DNA from: Trachelipus rathkii | Lineage: Eukaryota; Arthropoda; Malacostraca; Isopoda; Trachelipodidae | Assembly: GCA_015478945.1 (NCBI GenBank) | Contig: JABUQX010057217.1 | Coordinates: 1-22,500 of the forward strand | Direction: 5' to 3' | DNA length: 22,500 nucleotides | Shown here: positions 1 through 11,649 of the stretch, one piece after another | Layout of the letters: each line of letters begins with the position of its first letter | How positions within the stretch are numbered: position 1 is the stretch's first letter | Position numbers and translations under genes: made by a program | Notes under the pieces: generated by a model | The model's input: only the letters and a program-made list of their open reading frames with translations | Told to the model about the DNA's origin: nothing | Database searches by the model: none

Positions 1-1760
<1,760 letters not shown>

Positions 1761-1825
1761 GGTCTCCGGCTGGAGAAAGCCGGAGACTAGTGGTCTCCGG
1801 CCGGAGCCGGAGATCCGGTGCATCC

Positions 1826-1828
<3 letters not shown>
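1761..1828. mobile_element. hAT-like right terminus with subterminal CCGG palindromes (MITE or element end)
   Basis: The segment ends in CCGGTGCATCCCTA. Its reverse complement begins TAGGGATGCACCGG, the shape of many animal hAT terminal inverted repeats. Just inside are two GC-rich dyads: TCTCCGGCT (1763-1771) pairs with AGCCGGAGA (1778-1786), and CTCCGGCCGGAG (1795-1806) is a perfect 12-bp palindrome. Such subterminal repeats are typical of hAT transposase-binding regions. The outer side is pure (TA)n, so an 8-bp target duplication cannot be read. Whether it belongs to the element upstream or is the end of a separate MITE is unresolved, because I found no matching left end. Confidence 0.6.

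Positions 1829-1919
<91 letters not shown>
1828..1919. repeat. (TA)n microsatellite
   Basis: About 90 bp of uninterrupted AT dinucleotides abut the hAT-like terminus at 1828. Confidence 0.97.
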
Positions 1920-1920
<1 letters not shown>

Positions 1921-2003
1921 TTAAACTTTTTTTTTATTGCTTAGATAGGTCACCTATTTTTTTTCCTCCTAGGGATTACTGATTCGGCAAAAACTTTGAG
2001 TAT

Positions 2004-2204
2004 TCACACAGTTAAATGAGGCAATCTTTGCTTCTCTTGGTCCCCAACAGGCATGCCAAAATATGACTTATAGGTCTCGCACATTTCAGCAGATATATTC
2101 ACAAGGTACTTTTTTGCTCCTGTCTTCATAAATTCACAGCAGACATAACAAAATAGGTTGCCTGATATTTGCAAACCTGTTGAAACCATCTGTGTTGAAT
2201 GCAC
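2004..2204 (-). pseudogene. Fragment of a cysteine-motif domain from a repeat-associated invertebrate ORF
   Basis: A 66-codon open frame contains FCYVCCEFMKTGAKKYLV followed by YKSYFGMPVGDQEKQRLPHL. I remember the pattern FCYVCG(E/x)F...AY..YF....GDQDK.WAPH..C from uncharacterised, multi-copy proteins in arthropod and mollusc genomes, where the CxxC and HxxC residues probably bind a metal. Here the second pair is damaged: the frame ends PHLTV-stop, while a one-base shift would read CEYSK, as expected after HLT. The first codon counted is GTG and no upstream ATG continues the frame, because stops lie immediately before it. It is therefore a truncated, frameshifted remnant, not a gene. Its biochemical role is unknown to me. 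The identification rests on motif memory only. Confidence 0.5.
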
Positions 2205-2510
2205 CTATCAAAGACAACGCATCTCCACTTAGAAAGCTACTAGAAGACTGATGAACTAATCTACTAACTATTTTTATACTAGAGCTTTTGTTTTCTGTAT
2301 TTATTTCATCATCTAAGTTGCCAGAAAGTTCAAGAAATAAAAATATTTCATGTATTTAAAAAATATTAATTTTCTCTGAAATGCATATACTGTAGATCAG
2401 TTTGAAAACCGCAATGTCAAAGTAAAAAAAAACAAAAACAAAGTTTGAAGGGAATAATATTATTTTTCTTTGCTCTCTACACAGAGGCAATTAGGAAACA
2501 TCTTTCAAAA
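2205..2510. other. Possible upstream remnant of the 2004-2204 fragment; otherwise nothing
   Basis: On the minus strand, the stretch just upstream of the cysteine-motif fragment reads openly in a different frame (FLELSGNLDDEINTENKSSS, then SGDALSLIGAFNTDG), roughly 2195-2330. This could be decayed coding sequence of the same repeat or a chance open frame. From 2340 to 2510 I see only AT-rich sequence. Confidence 0.3.
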
Positions 2511-2512
2511 CC

Positions 2513-2536
2513 GTCTCTCTCTCTCTCTCTCTTTCT
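2513..2536. repeat. (TC)n microsatellite
   Basis: A short CT dinucleotide run, imperfect at its 3' end, passes into CATATGCTCATATATGCTC. Confidence 0.9.
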
Positions 2537-2810
2537 CATATGCTCATATATGCTCTTTTTCTCCTCCAACATATGAAGGTTTGAGTTACGTGATATCAAA
2601 GAAACTAAGGATGAATACAAAGAGGTGATGGCATATGGGATCAGCCGTGTGGAGTTGTGTGGAAGATGAAAAATTACTTTTTTTTTATTTTTGCTATCTC
2701 AAAACTACGATAGGTACAAGAAAATAATAACATATTTAAGAATCAGCGCATGAAATATGTACATGAAAAAGATTTTATTTTTTTTAACTAAAGAATACCC
2801 AGGGTAAACC
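2537..2810. other. Unassigned spacer with a 19-mer shared with the Jockey-like element
   Basis: No gene is seen. ACATATGAAGGTTTGAGTT near 2569 recurs exactly near 4152, inside the reverse transcriptase remnant. The rest is A/T-rich with short homopolymers. Confidence 0.4.
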
Positions 2811-2984
2811 GCAAAGATGCAAGGTCAGGATCTCTCGGCCTCCTGGGGATGACGGGGTAGAACTCTCCCCCCCTCCGGGGTCTCCGGAACCCCGCTCTTT
2901 GGTGTTGGGTGTCGCGGGGGTTCCTCCCGCCCCTCCCGGTGTGGAAAACGTCCCCACTCTGTCTCACCGTCGGCTCGAGCCCCT
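2811..2984 (-). repeat. GC-rich dispersed repeat, copy 1
   Basis: A block of about 170 bp, strikingly GC-rich against its surroundings, with sharp AT-rich edges. Bases 2911-2982 align with 18515-18620. Both read GTCGC.GGGG.GGTTCCT.CCGC.CCCTC, then GTG.AAAACGTCCCC.CTCTGTC.C.CCGT.GGCTCG. On the minus strand an open frame of about 60 codons (GARADGETEWGRFPH ... HPQEAERS, then a stop) crosses it, but the frame that aligns with copy 2 has a stop. So this is more likely repeat DNA than a gene. It contains inverted stretches such as CTCCGGGG/CCCCGGAG. Family unknown to me. Confidence 0.6.
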
Positions 2985-3085
2985 AAAAAAATATTTATAC
3001 GCTGATTCCATATATGTTTTAGTTTTCTTCTACCCTATAATATTTTTTTAGAGATATAAAAAGGAAAATTCCATTCCTCTCCTGC

Positions 3086-3086
3086 A

Positions 3087-3154
<68 letters not shown>

Positions 3155-3164
3155 ACATATGTAT
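3086..3164. repeat. Compound (TC)n(TA)n microsatellite
   Basis: CTCTCTCTCT runs directly into about 50 bp of TA repeats, then into TGTATGTATACATATGTA. The same TC-to-TA order recurs at 3331-3535. Confidence 0.95.
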
Positions 3165-3330
3165 TTTCAATAATCATATGTATGTGTAATACACATCCCC
3201 GCGTATGTATGTATCACTCTTCTCAAAGGATTATAACATGGACAGACTGGGTTGGATCGAAAAAATTCCCCTGTCCGATATTTCCTTCTTTCCTTCTTTC
3301 CTCTTTTCTTGTGTCTTCCAAACAAACCTT

Positions 3331-3352
3331 TCTCTCTCTCTTACTCTCTCTT

Positions 3353-3412
<60 letters not shown>

Positions 3413-3439
3413 ATATGTATATATATATGTATATATATA

Positions 3440-3535
<96 letters not shown>
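3331..3535. repeat. Long compound (TC)n(TA)n microsatellite
   Basis: About 30 bp of interrupted TC repeats are followed by about 175 bp of TA repeats with a few TG/CA interruptions (ACATGTATATATGTAT). All open frames across it are low-complexity Tyr-Ile artefacts. Confidence 0.97.
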
Positions 3536-3537
<2 letters not shown>

Positions 3538-3659
3538 CGTTATAAGTTTCATGCCACAGATGAATTTTTTTTTTTTACTTTTTTTTCATATATAGTTAGT
3601 ATATGATACACGAAACTTGAAAGTGTGCAAGTAAAAAAAAAATAAAAATAGATAAAAAT

Positions 3660-4110
3660 AGTGTCTTCCAGCTTTCAGACTTTATTGCGGTTAAGTCTGG
3701 AAACAGGAAGATAGACAGTGAAAGAATAAGCTTATATAAAAAGACTAATCTTACTAGTTTTCTCAGAAGATCGGTAGATATAAGCCTGGAAAAGTCAGAA
3801 AAGCAGTGTCTATTAGAAAAGCAATAGTATAAGGAGAGTGGTGCAAAAGTTCGCCGGAAATAAAGAGACTGGAAAGTGTTAGTGAAAAAAGGAAAATTAA
3901 AAGGATGAATAGTAATTGATTCAACCTTTTGAAAGCTAGTTGTGCAAGTTGAACCACCTTAGGTGTGTGAGGCACACTCAACCATACAGGGGTGAACGGC
4001 AGGCACCCCTATAAAAAGGAAGCAACAGGGGTGGTGTGAAGAAACTTTCAGATCATCGCAGAACATCCAACCTTTCTGAACCTTTTTTAGTAAGGGGAAT
4101 AATATAATCC
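3660..4110 (-). pseudogene. Jockey-like retrotransposon, second partial copy of the reverse transcriptase C-terminus (copy B)
   Basis: Read on the minus strand this repeats, in order, blocks already present in the larger copy next to it. LTKKGSERLDVLR (4056-4094) corresponds to LTKQAFNRLNFLK (4537-4575). CMVECASHT (3962-3988), followed after a stop by GGSTCTTSFQKVES (about 3916-3957), corresponds to CMEYTSHIWDGSTHS (4428-4472). The spacing between the two block types is nearly identical in both copies (103 and 106 bases), so the period is about 480 bp. Copy B then runs further, through YSFTVYLPVSRL near 3700, which resembles the last part of this protein family. Stops and frameshifts are frequent. 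It is either an internal duplication or a second insertion. DNA identity between the copies is modest, so the event is old or the source copies differed. Confidence 0.75.
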
Positions 4111-6905
4111 TTCTAAAAGAGATTACCAGAAAAAAACGCAAGAATATTATGAACATATGAAGGTTTGAGTTGTTTTTTCGAAGATTTATAATTATAGATG
4201 GTATAGTGGAAGTCTGGAGTGAGAAATTTGGAGAGTAAAAGGATAGAAGGCTATTTTGCACGAGGTGTGCCACTGGAGAGTTTTAAAGATCAGTGTCCGT
4301 TGCTAAAGTAGTAGAATATAGAGAGTGACGCAACAATTCGAAGACAGCAAAAGATTGGAGAGAGTTAATGAGAGAAGGAAATTTTATAAAACAAAAAGTC
4401 CTTTACTATACCTTTTCACCAAGAAACTGAGTGAGTGGAACCATCCCAGATATGTGATGTATACTCCATGCAAGAACAAACGACGACCCTACACACAGCA
4501 AGAAGAAACTAGTGTGGTATAAAGACATAGAAGGAGCTTCAGAAAATTTAACCTATTAAAAGCTTGTTTAGTGAGAGATATAATGTGCTCCCTTTCCATG
4601 AAAGATCCCAAGAAAAGTAAATATAAAAATATTAAGAAAAAGATTAGGTTATAGTTGTTTTTGTTGTCGGAAAAATCTTGTCGAGTAGCTGGTTTAAAGA
4701 ACTGAGCTTCAGAATCTTTGAAAAAAAGCAGGTTTTCTCTATCCCATTTAGAAAAGCGAGAAAGATCAGATGTTGCGTGCTCCAATGTCGTTCTTCTAAC
4801 AGCAGTTATTTAAAGTTGAGTGGAACGTTGAAAGGAATAATGACAGGTGTAATTGTCAGCTTATGAGTGCATAGGTAGAGAAATGTTAGAAGAAAGGTGA
4901 TCGTTAAAAAAATAAAGAAAATTTGGGGATAGGACAAAACCGTGGAACGTCACTAGTGATAAATTTAATGAATGAACGATATATGTCTACAACTGCTGTT
5001 ACAGCATGACCAGAAAGTTAATCTGAAAGAAAGTTTTAGAGAGAAGGATATATATACACCAAAGTGAGATTTTTGCAAGTCAAGGATATATGCCAGACTC
5101 TATCGAAAACTTTCCATGTCTCCAGCGCCATAACATGAGATTCGCCGAAATTCAGAAAAGATAGGAAGAAGAATCAAAGAGAAGAGAAAGATCACCAGTA
5201 TTGTTTTCCTTGAAAAAGCTATACTTCCAATTGGAGGTAAGATTAGATGAATTAAGATGTTTCCAAATTTTCATGTTAACGATAAATTCTAAATCTTTGG
5301 AAAGAACGTAGGTAATGTGGTTGAGAGGGTCCAACTTTCTTCGACAATGACTGAATGAAAGAACGTTTCCATCAAGAAGGAAAGACCTACGTGGAGAGAT
5401 GAGACAAAATAGTTTGTCACGGCAGTTTGTGGGCTCCTCTGCAGAAGTTTTAAGAATTATATGAAGAAAACCATTAGGGTGATACTCTTTCTTAGTGTTA
5501 AGTTCAGAGAGAACATATATAAAATATTTAAAGAAATTTGCTAAGTTAAACTAAAATAAGTTGGAGAGGGAGGAAGAAGAATAACTCTGAAAATGTCTAA
5601 CGTGGAATTAGTGGCAAAGGTTTAAGCACAGAGTCTAGCTTAAGCGGAAGGAAAGACTGCAGTTTTGCTTTCACAAGATAATAAAGGAGAAAAAATAAAG
5701 ACGCAAAGTCGAGCTGACATTTTATGTAAAATGCCAGAAAGCGAGAGAAAGAGCAATAAGAAAGTTCATTACATTTTTCATGGAGAAAATTGTGTGTATT
5801 TTTAAGGATACGGCATCTCTGAGTAGAGTATCACTAGAACAAAGGTTTGTAAGTTTTAGTTGAAAGGAAAAAAAGTATGGAATATGCCCATTCATGCTAG
5901 GGAAAATCATATCGAGTACATGTTCTGCCCAAACCGAGGGAACCCCTATGTTGAAGTAATAGTCAATACTAAGGAAATCAATGAAATTCAAACACATGTC
6001 TACAAATCTACAAATTGCTAAAATTATTTCTTCTTAGGAGACGAAGGTCTTGAAAATAAAGAAGGGATATAGATATAAAAATGTGATCAGAGGAAACTAG
6101 TGAAGGAACGAGTTTAATCACATGAGAGGATGGATTGGATGATAGGAAAAGATCTAGTATGTTGGGTTCATCTCTAAGACATAAGAATAGGGAGTTACAC
6201 CAACTGCTCGAGATTATTAAAGATAGAGAAATGGTAGACGAGTTCACAAGCTGTTTCTTGAGAATTAGAGGAAATCTTTTGTCGGTGGAGAACATTGAAA
6301 CCATCATGGAAGGAGGATAGTTTCAGATAACGGAGAAAACTGAAGACTTTGCTCTAATTAGGAGTTTGAATAGTCAAATAATTTAGGATAGTTAGACGAG
6401 TTAGGAGACAGAAATAAAGAACAGATGAATTTAGTAGTAGATTGGTAAGAAACCCTGAGTGAAAAGGTAGAAAATTATGAAATCTCAAAATCAAATAACG
6501 AGAAAAATTATCTTCAAAATCAAAAGCTTTAAATTTGTATAAATTTTATTTGAATTGGAATATATATCTATTAAATCACTTTCTTATCTTATATCAAAGA
6601 GGATCAAAATTCCAAAATGGTTCTGATCTGCCTATGGCTTAAAATTTAGGATGTAGAAATTAATAGGAAACAGAGCAGGGTTTATCAGAACGTTCAAGTA
6701 CCTGAGGTTCGGTTAAAAATAAGAGGTTGTGTCCAAAACGCATCAAGAGCCACGCCAGGACAAGTAATGTCCAACAATCTGAATAGCCAAATTAGAATGA
6801 AAACCGCGATTGTTGTAGAAATTGATGACTAAAGGTCATGCATCAGAACAAGTTTACACCAGCCCCAACATCGGAGGCCGGCAACTCCGAAGAGATGAAA
6901 GGTAG
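4110..6905 (-). pseudogene. Jockey-like non-LTR retrotransposon: endonuclease plus reverse transcriptase, heavily mutated (copy A)
   Basis: In minus-strand order I can place: INFYNNRGFHSNLA (6785-6826), the endonuclease start; LLFLTEPQVLERSDKPCSV (6660-6725), retaining the TE of the catalytic LTET block; DGFNVLH (6285-6305), for the GDFNVHH block; EPNILDLFLSSNPS (6128-6169); VSSDHIFIS (SDH at 6083-6091), the endonuclease histidine block; DYYFNIGVPSVWAEHVLDMI (about 5900-5965); NTGDLSLL (5179-5202), for the RT STGDLL block; SDVPRFCPIPKF (4919-4954), for SGVPQGSVLSPTLF; HS-stop-ADN (4852-4869) in place of the YADD active site; SDLSRFSKWDRENLLFF (about 4720-4770); and CMEYTSHIWDGSTHS (4428-4472). 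The 90-base spacing from SDVP to the YADD site equals the family spacing. The element would copy its RNA into nicked target DNA. The catalytic box is mutated and frames are broken throughout, so it is dead. Confidence 0.88.
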
Positions 6906-7357
6906 GGATGGATGAAGGCTATATTTTGAAGCCTATCCACATGTCATAATTTTTATCTCAAAAATTTTTTGGATTGCTCTGAATGTTTTTACCAGATCAA
7001 CTCACTGTTATTTGGCTATGCGTCTTACACTATGTTATTTGGTGCTGTTTTATAAGTTGTTATAAGATAAAGAATTTATTAACTTTATACGGTTTATGAG
7101 TAAAGAAATGCCTATTCTACAGACAAGCCAAAACACACTCTTTTATAGAAAGTCTGTGCGAAATCTAATAGGCTCAATAATAATGAACGAATCTACTATG
7201 TATTGTTGAGAACGTCATAGTGTTAGTGACTAATGACGTAGAATGTTACCTCCATTGTATAAAATTCCATATATATCCATTGTAGGGTGAAACTCTAATA
7301 GTTAAGTACTTCACCGTACTACCCTAAATGCAAATAAACTACTACCTACTCACTTAA
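6906..7357. other. Spacer without recognised gene
   Basis: AT-rich sequence upstream of the retrotransposon's 5' side. TCCATTGTA occurs twice near 7250-7290. A TAG|GTAAGT string at 7362-7368 fits a perfect splice donor but has no supporting exon evidence. Nothing else is seen. Confidence 0.4.
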
Positions 7358-7618
7358 GTTGTAGGTAAGTCCATACACTACATATCATTGCCCAATGCAA
7401 TCAAGGTTTGGTTATTATTTAAACTTTCTCACGAGCAATATGAAAGATGGAATAAAAATAGACAAGATGATGATACTGTTCACAACTTGGTTGAGGATAT
7501 CTATCTCCGCTCGGGAAACTCTCCCAGTCTCTTTAATATGAGCACCAGGCAATTTTATCGGCCGAGAGCGCTTCGGCCAAGCTACTATATCTACATCACA
7601 CTTTTTGACAGGCTATAA
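7358..7618 (+). CDS. Unrecognised open frame of about 86 codons, probably a remnant
   Basis: A stop-to-stop open frame follows the TAA at 7355-7357. Its only possible early initiators are non-ATG (TTG at 7388). The predicted peptide is compositionally normal, unlike most frames here: KVWLLFKLSHEQYERWNKNR, then DDDTVHNLVEDIYLRSGN, then STRQFYRPRALRPSYYI. There are no signal peptide or transmembrane segments and no motif I can name. The DNA is less AT-rich than its flanks and ends sharply at (TA)n after 7620. A hairpin with GGCCGA/TCGGCC arms lies at 7560-7578 inside the frame. It could be an exon, a fragment of a mobile-element protein, or chance. I do not assign a function. Confidence 0.25.
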   Translation, partial: VVGKSIHYISLPNAIKVWLLFKLSHEQYERWNKNRQDDDTVHNLVEDIYLRSGNSPSLFNMSTRQFYRPRALRPSYYIYITLFDRL

Positions 7619-9168
7619 CATATCAATATATATATATACATAATACATATATACACTGTTCAAAATTGAATTATATATATAATATAATATATATATATTA
7701 TATATATACATACACACACACTAACCTAACCGTCAATCATTAAGTAATTTAATATATCTACTATGATTCATACTTATTTAATTATAATTAAACATTTAAG
7801 CTATTTTCTTGTGATTACAGATTCAGAAGGTTTGACTTAACATTTACCTGAGTATATATATACACATGTATCATTATGCTATTATATATATAAATATCTT
7901 TGAATTCAAGCAAAATGTGTATAGTACTTTCACATTGGCAATTAAATAATGGTTTTAATATATAAGTATCACATTATATAGCTAATTTTTATCACATGTA
8001 TTTAATATATAAATAATATATATCATATATATAAACTCATTTATCTGTCAACTAAGTTTAATTTTCTTATTAGCGTTTTAATAATATATATATTCTTTAT
8101 ATTTATATATATTAATAATAAATGTATATATACTTAATTGATTAAAATATATATATTGGAAGTACATGCTGTTCGAAATGTGTGAAATATGTAGTAATTG
8201 TATAATACTTAATAATTTTATATTTATTTAAAATTATTACTTACTGCACGCCCTTAATAAAAATTATTATTACTTATTATACTTTTGCTTATTAGACGTA
8301 GACATATTATATTTTAGTTTATATAATATCACCTAAATTTTATTCATTTTATATATATAGGTTATATATTATTATAATATTCATATATATTTTTTTTTTG
8401 TCACTCTTGTGCCTCGTAAATACAGTAATTAAACTATTCAGTTAAATATATATATAAAATATTATCATGAAATTACAGTATATTAATCATATGAAGTTAT
8501 ATATATATATATGGATAATCAGCAAAGGGTCATATCATAATATATTATTTATAGTATATTATAATAATACTTATATTCGACTTCACTTATATTGATTCAG
8601 TCAATATTTATGAAATATTGCAAAATAAATAGCTATAGCTAATATATATAAAAACTTTACAAAATATGTTTTGCTTAATCATTTTATTAATATATATAGT
8701 ATTAATAAATTTATTGATTTTATTAAACTTACAAATTTTATTAAATATTACATTTTATTGATTTATATAATACTTAAAAATATATTTATTGGGCACCTTA
8801 TTTATTTAAATAACTGTCAGTAAACGGAATCGTATAATCATATTAATATATATATATATTAATAACCATCAGTTTTGAATGAGTATACACAGCAATCATA
8901 ATAACCCTCTCCTAATCATATACTATATTTACCTAATATATCTATTTATATATGATCTAATATGTATACTAAATATTATGAACTATTTAGAATTCAATGA
9001 GCATATTTTGTATAACATAAATATAAGGCACATATTATATATTATATACAATATATCATATATATATAATTATATACTATAACAACATATGGAAAAAATA
9101 ATATAGAGCTAATATATAATAATATTATATATATATTAGTAATTATATATAATAATATGGTGCATTGC
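7619..9168. other. AT-rich low-complexity stretch with short (TA)n runs
   Basis: About 1.5 kb of very AT-rich DNA contains many short ATATAT blocks (for example 7626-7710, 8843-8862, 9043-9070). Open frames here are Tyr/Ile/Asn-rich and follow the base composition, so none is credible. No RNA gene or TE terminus is evident. Confidence 0.7.
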
Positions 9169-10200
9169 TAATGTATGTTTGGCCGAAGGCCGGATAATTC
9201 GGTCTAAAAAAAATTCTCACGCACGCATCAAAAAATAGTGGCTAACATATATAAACATGAAATAAGGATAGGGTAATTAAGAGATTGATTATCCAACCAG
9301 TTAGAACTTAAAATACCTTTATAAAAGGGCAAGTAAAGAAGGTAGAAGTATAACATAGAGTAAGCTTAGTGGCCACATTGGGTAACAACAGAACATTGTC
9401 AAATTGACTCATGATCACATTAGCAAATTAAAGTATGCCGTTATATGAAAAACCACTTATTTGATAGACACAGAAAGAACTGCATTGCTTCAGTAAAAGT
9501 AGTTGAAATGAGGAAGTAAAAAGCTATAAAAATACTTCCATCCAAAACTAACTCTACATTAGAGCGATAAAATCCGTTCCATAATTTTCTTAACTTAATC
9601 AAACCATTTTTCTTAGTTAAACATAATAGTATATGACAGATTGTAAAACCAATCAGTATATCAGTATTATTAGAAATTGGGACGAAAACTTCTGGAGGTG
9701 TCCTGAAACTCCTTAAAACATCAGAAAATTGAATGTTTTTATAATGTCAACATCAAAATTAAATAGGGTTATCAATGAACCAAAATAACTAAAAAAATAT
9801 AATTTCTGAAATATAATTTTTTGTCAATAGGTTATAATGAGTGTATACTAACATATTAAATTTACATTATTATAACCTTTCCTCTTCCTTAGGAAGAGAA
9901 TTTTCAGCCTTACTCCAATTTTAATAACTATAAAAATAAATTTTTTTTGTCAAAACATATAACATATAACGAAATGAAAAGGAAAAAAAATAATTTTAAG
10001 TTTAAAAAGCACAATAAAATTTTATATTTTTGCTTCCTGAAAACATAAATAATACTAATCTAGATATAAAAGAATAAAGAACTTAGCTAAGACACAATAG
10101 AAATTCTTAATTAAGATATAGTATTCACCTAACATTTATTTTAAACTGCAAACTGATGTTATATGACTTTATTTGTTTTTTAATCTGGGTAATATGATGA
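9169..10200. other. Spacer with a small GC-rich palindromic pocket at 9180-9203
   Basis: GGCCGAAGGCCGG followed by ATAATTCGG at about 9181-9203 stands out in AT-rich surroundings and has self-complementary GGCC/CCGG arms. The remainder is A/T-rich with no long open frame and no recognised repeat. Confidence 0.4.
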
Positions 10201-10500
10201 AGCATATGTACAATACTGATCACACGACACAGATTCAATAAAAAAAAATTTTATTCGACAGCATGTTTAACTACTACTTTTAGCGCATTCCAGTGGGAAT
10301 TTGATGAAATCGAACACCATAAGAAAAACTCCACCCACATCTACATTTCTAAAAACAGTTTATTGAAAATCTATAAGGAAGCTATATGTTATAACGTATT
10401 ATTTGGAGTCTTAGGTAAAATACTATCTAGATGCTTAATGAACCATCATCAAAAACAAAGTAATATACTTAACCCTTTTACATTATCTCTTAATACATAG
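10201..10500 (+). other. 99-codon stop-to-stop open frame without a good start, unassigned
   Basis: The frame runs from the codon after TGA at 10198-10200 to TAG at 10498-10500. It contains FSAFQWEFDEIEHHKKNSTH and KEAICYNVLFGVLGKILSRC. There is no ATG in the first three quarters of the frame. In such AT-rich sequence stops should be dense, so a 99-codon opening is mildly notable. The Lys/Asn-rich stretches fit base composition and I recognise no family. Confidence 0.15.
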
Positions 10501-10754
10501 ATATAATTATGCCCATAACCTAACGCTATGTTACAAACACTGCTAAGTTTTTGAATTATTTATAGTATAAGAGTTTACACTCAGTATTATAATTATTAAT
10601 AAAAAGTCGATGACCTAAAAAGTTATACTGCGCAATTATTATATTATATTTTCTACTTAGATTTTATTCAATATCATAAATTCAAATTTACTCGCTGACT
10701 ATCTCAAACATTCTAATAATAAATCATAAAATGCTTTTTAATGTAGCTCAGATT

Positions 10755-10828
10755 CGAGAGAGAGAGAGAGAATGAGATTAATGAAAGTTAATGTAGAAAG
10801 ATATAGAATTTTAGAGATGAGAGAATAT

Positions 10829-10863
<35 letters not shown>

Positions 10864-10869
10864 AGAGTG
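10755..10869. repeat. Interrupted (GA)n microsatellite
   Basis: Two GA runs (about 10755-10770 and 10829-10869) are separated by about 60 bp that still contain GAGATGAGAGAATATGAGAG, so this is one decaying purine tract. Confidence 0.95.
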
Positions 10870-11640
10870 AGGACAAGTTATTATCTAAGCTTACAATATT
10901 ATTTAATACAATTTATTTTGACAAAATTTTATTGTGAGCAACGGTGATACGATCACTAATAAGCATTGACAAAATATTAGAGAGTCAGAAAGAGATATAA
11001 TATAACGTTATAGGCATCATACTGTGTGATATATAAGATTTAATGTAATATATATAACTGGGGAAAGGGATATAATACTGCGAGCTACACCAATGAGCAT
11101 TAGCAGTAAGCTGATATAAGATAAATATATTATATGGCTATACCTAACCTATATATATATATATATATGACATACTCAAGGACCAATAATGAGAGTTTCT
11201 TAGAGCGTAATATCTGAGAAAAGTTACTTATAACCAAATACTACAGAGCATATGAGTAAAAACTATAGGCTATAGTAATGGTCATGCATATTATTTATAT
11301 TATATTATTTTATTATTGTCATTATTTATATTTATACATATACAATATATTTATTTTAAATCCACATTAGAGAAATATAGTAATTATATATATATATATT
11401 ATATATATAGCTATATAAATATATATATATATATAATATAATAGTATATACTATATATAGTATATATTATAACCTTAAAGGTTTATAGCAATGACTTGCT
11501 TATATACATATATATATATATAACTAAATAAATTGAACTAAAATAAACATATATATATCACAATATAAGTGCTTCACTATCAATAAAGGCTAAACACTAT
11601 ATATATATATAGTATATATAGCGTAGTATACCTGAAACTA
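10870..11640. other. AT-rich spacer with short (TA)n runs
   Basis: TA runs occur at about 11150-11168, 11383-11410, 11420-11460 and 11505-11522. No gene, RNA or element end is recognised. Confidence 0.65.
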
Positions 11641-11649
11641 AGTAAAAAT

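Noticed and set aside
3149..3595. Several overlapping open frames of 97-148 codons on both strands
   Set aside because: They are translations of (TA)n as alternating Tyr-Ile and have no protein character.
3763..3981. Hydrophobic 72-codon minus-strand frame as a small membrane protein
   Set aside because: The hydrophobicity comes from a frame other than the homologous one across retrotransposon copy B.
6135..6320. 61-codon plus-strand frame
   Set aside because: Antisense to the endonuclease part of the Jockey-like element (EPNILDLFLSSNPS and SDH blocks).
7362..7370. Perfect splice donor TAG|GTAAGT
   Set aside because: Short motif expected by chance; no exon can be supported on its left side.
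8879..9082. 67-codon plus-strand frame rich in Tyr, Ile and Asn
   Set aside because: Composition follows the AT-rich DNA; no motif.
9159..9172. GGTGCATTGCTAAT as a third hAT terminus similar to that at 1817-1830
   Set aside because: The inner side is plain AT-rich sequence without the subterminal CCGG repeats, and two key positions differ.
7571..9188. Inverted 10-mer CTTCGGCCAA ... TTGGCCGAAG as possible ends of a 1.6-kb element
   Set aside because: Similarity stops after about 11 bases and each is explained by a local GGCC hairpin; no target duplication.
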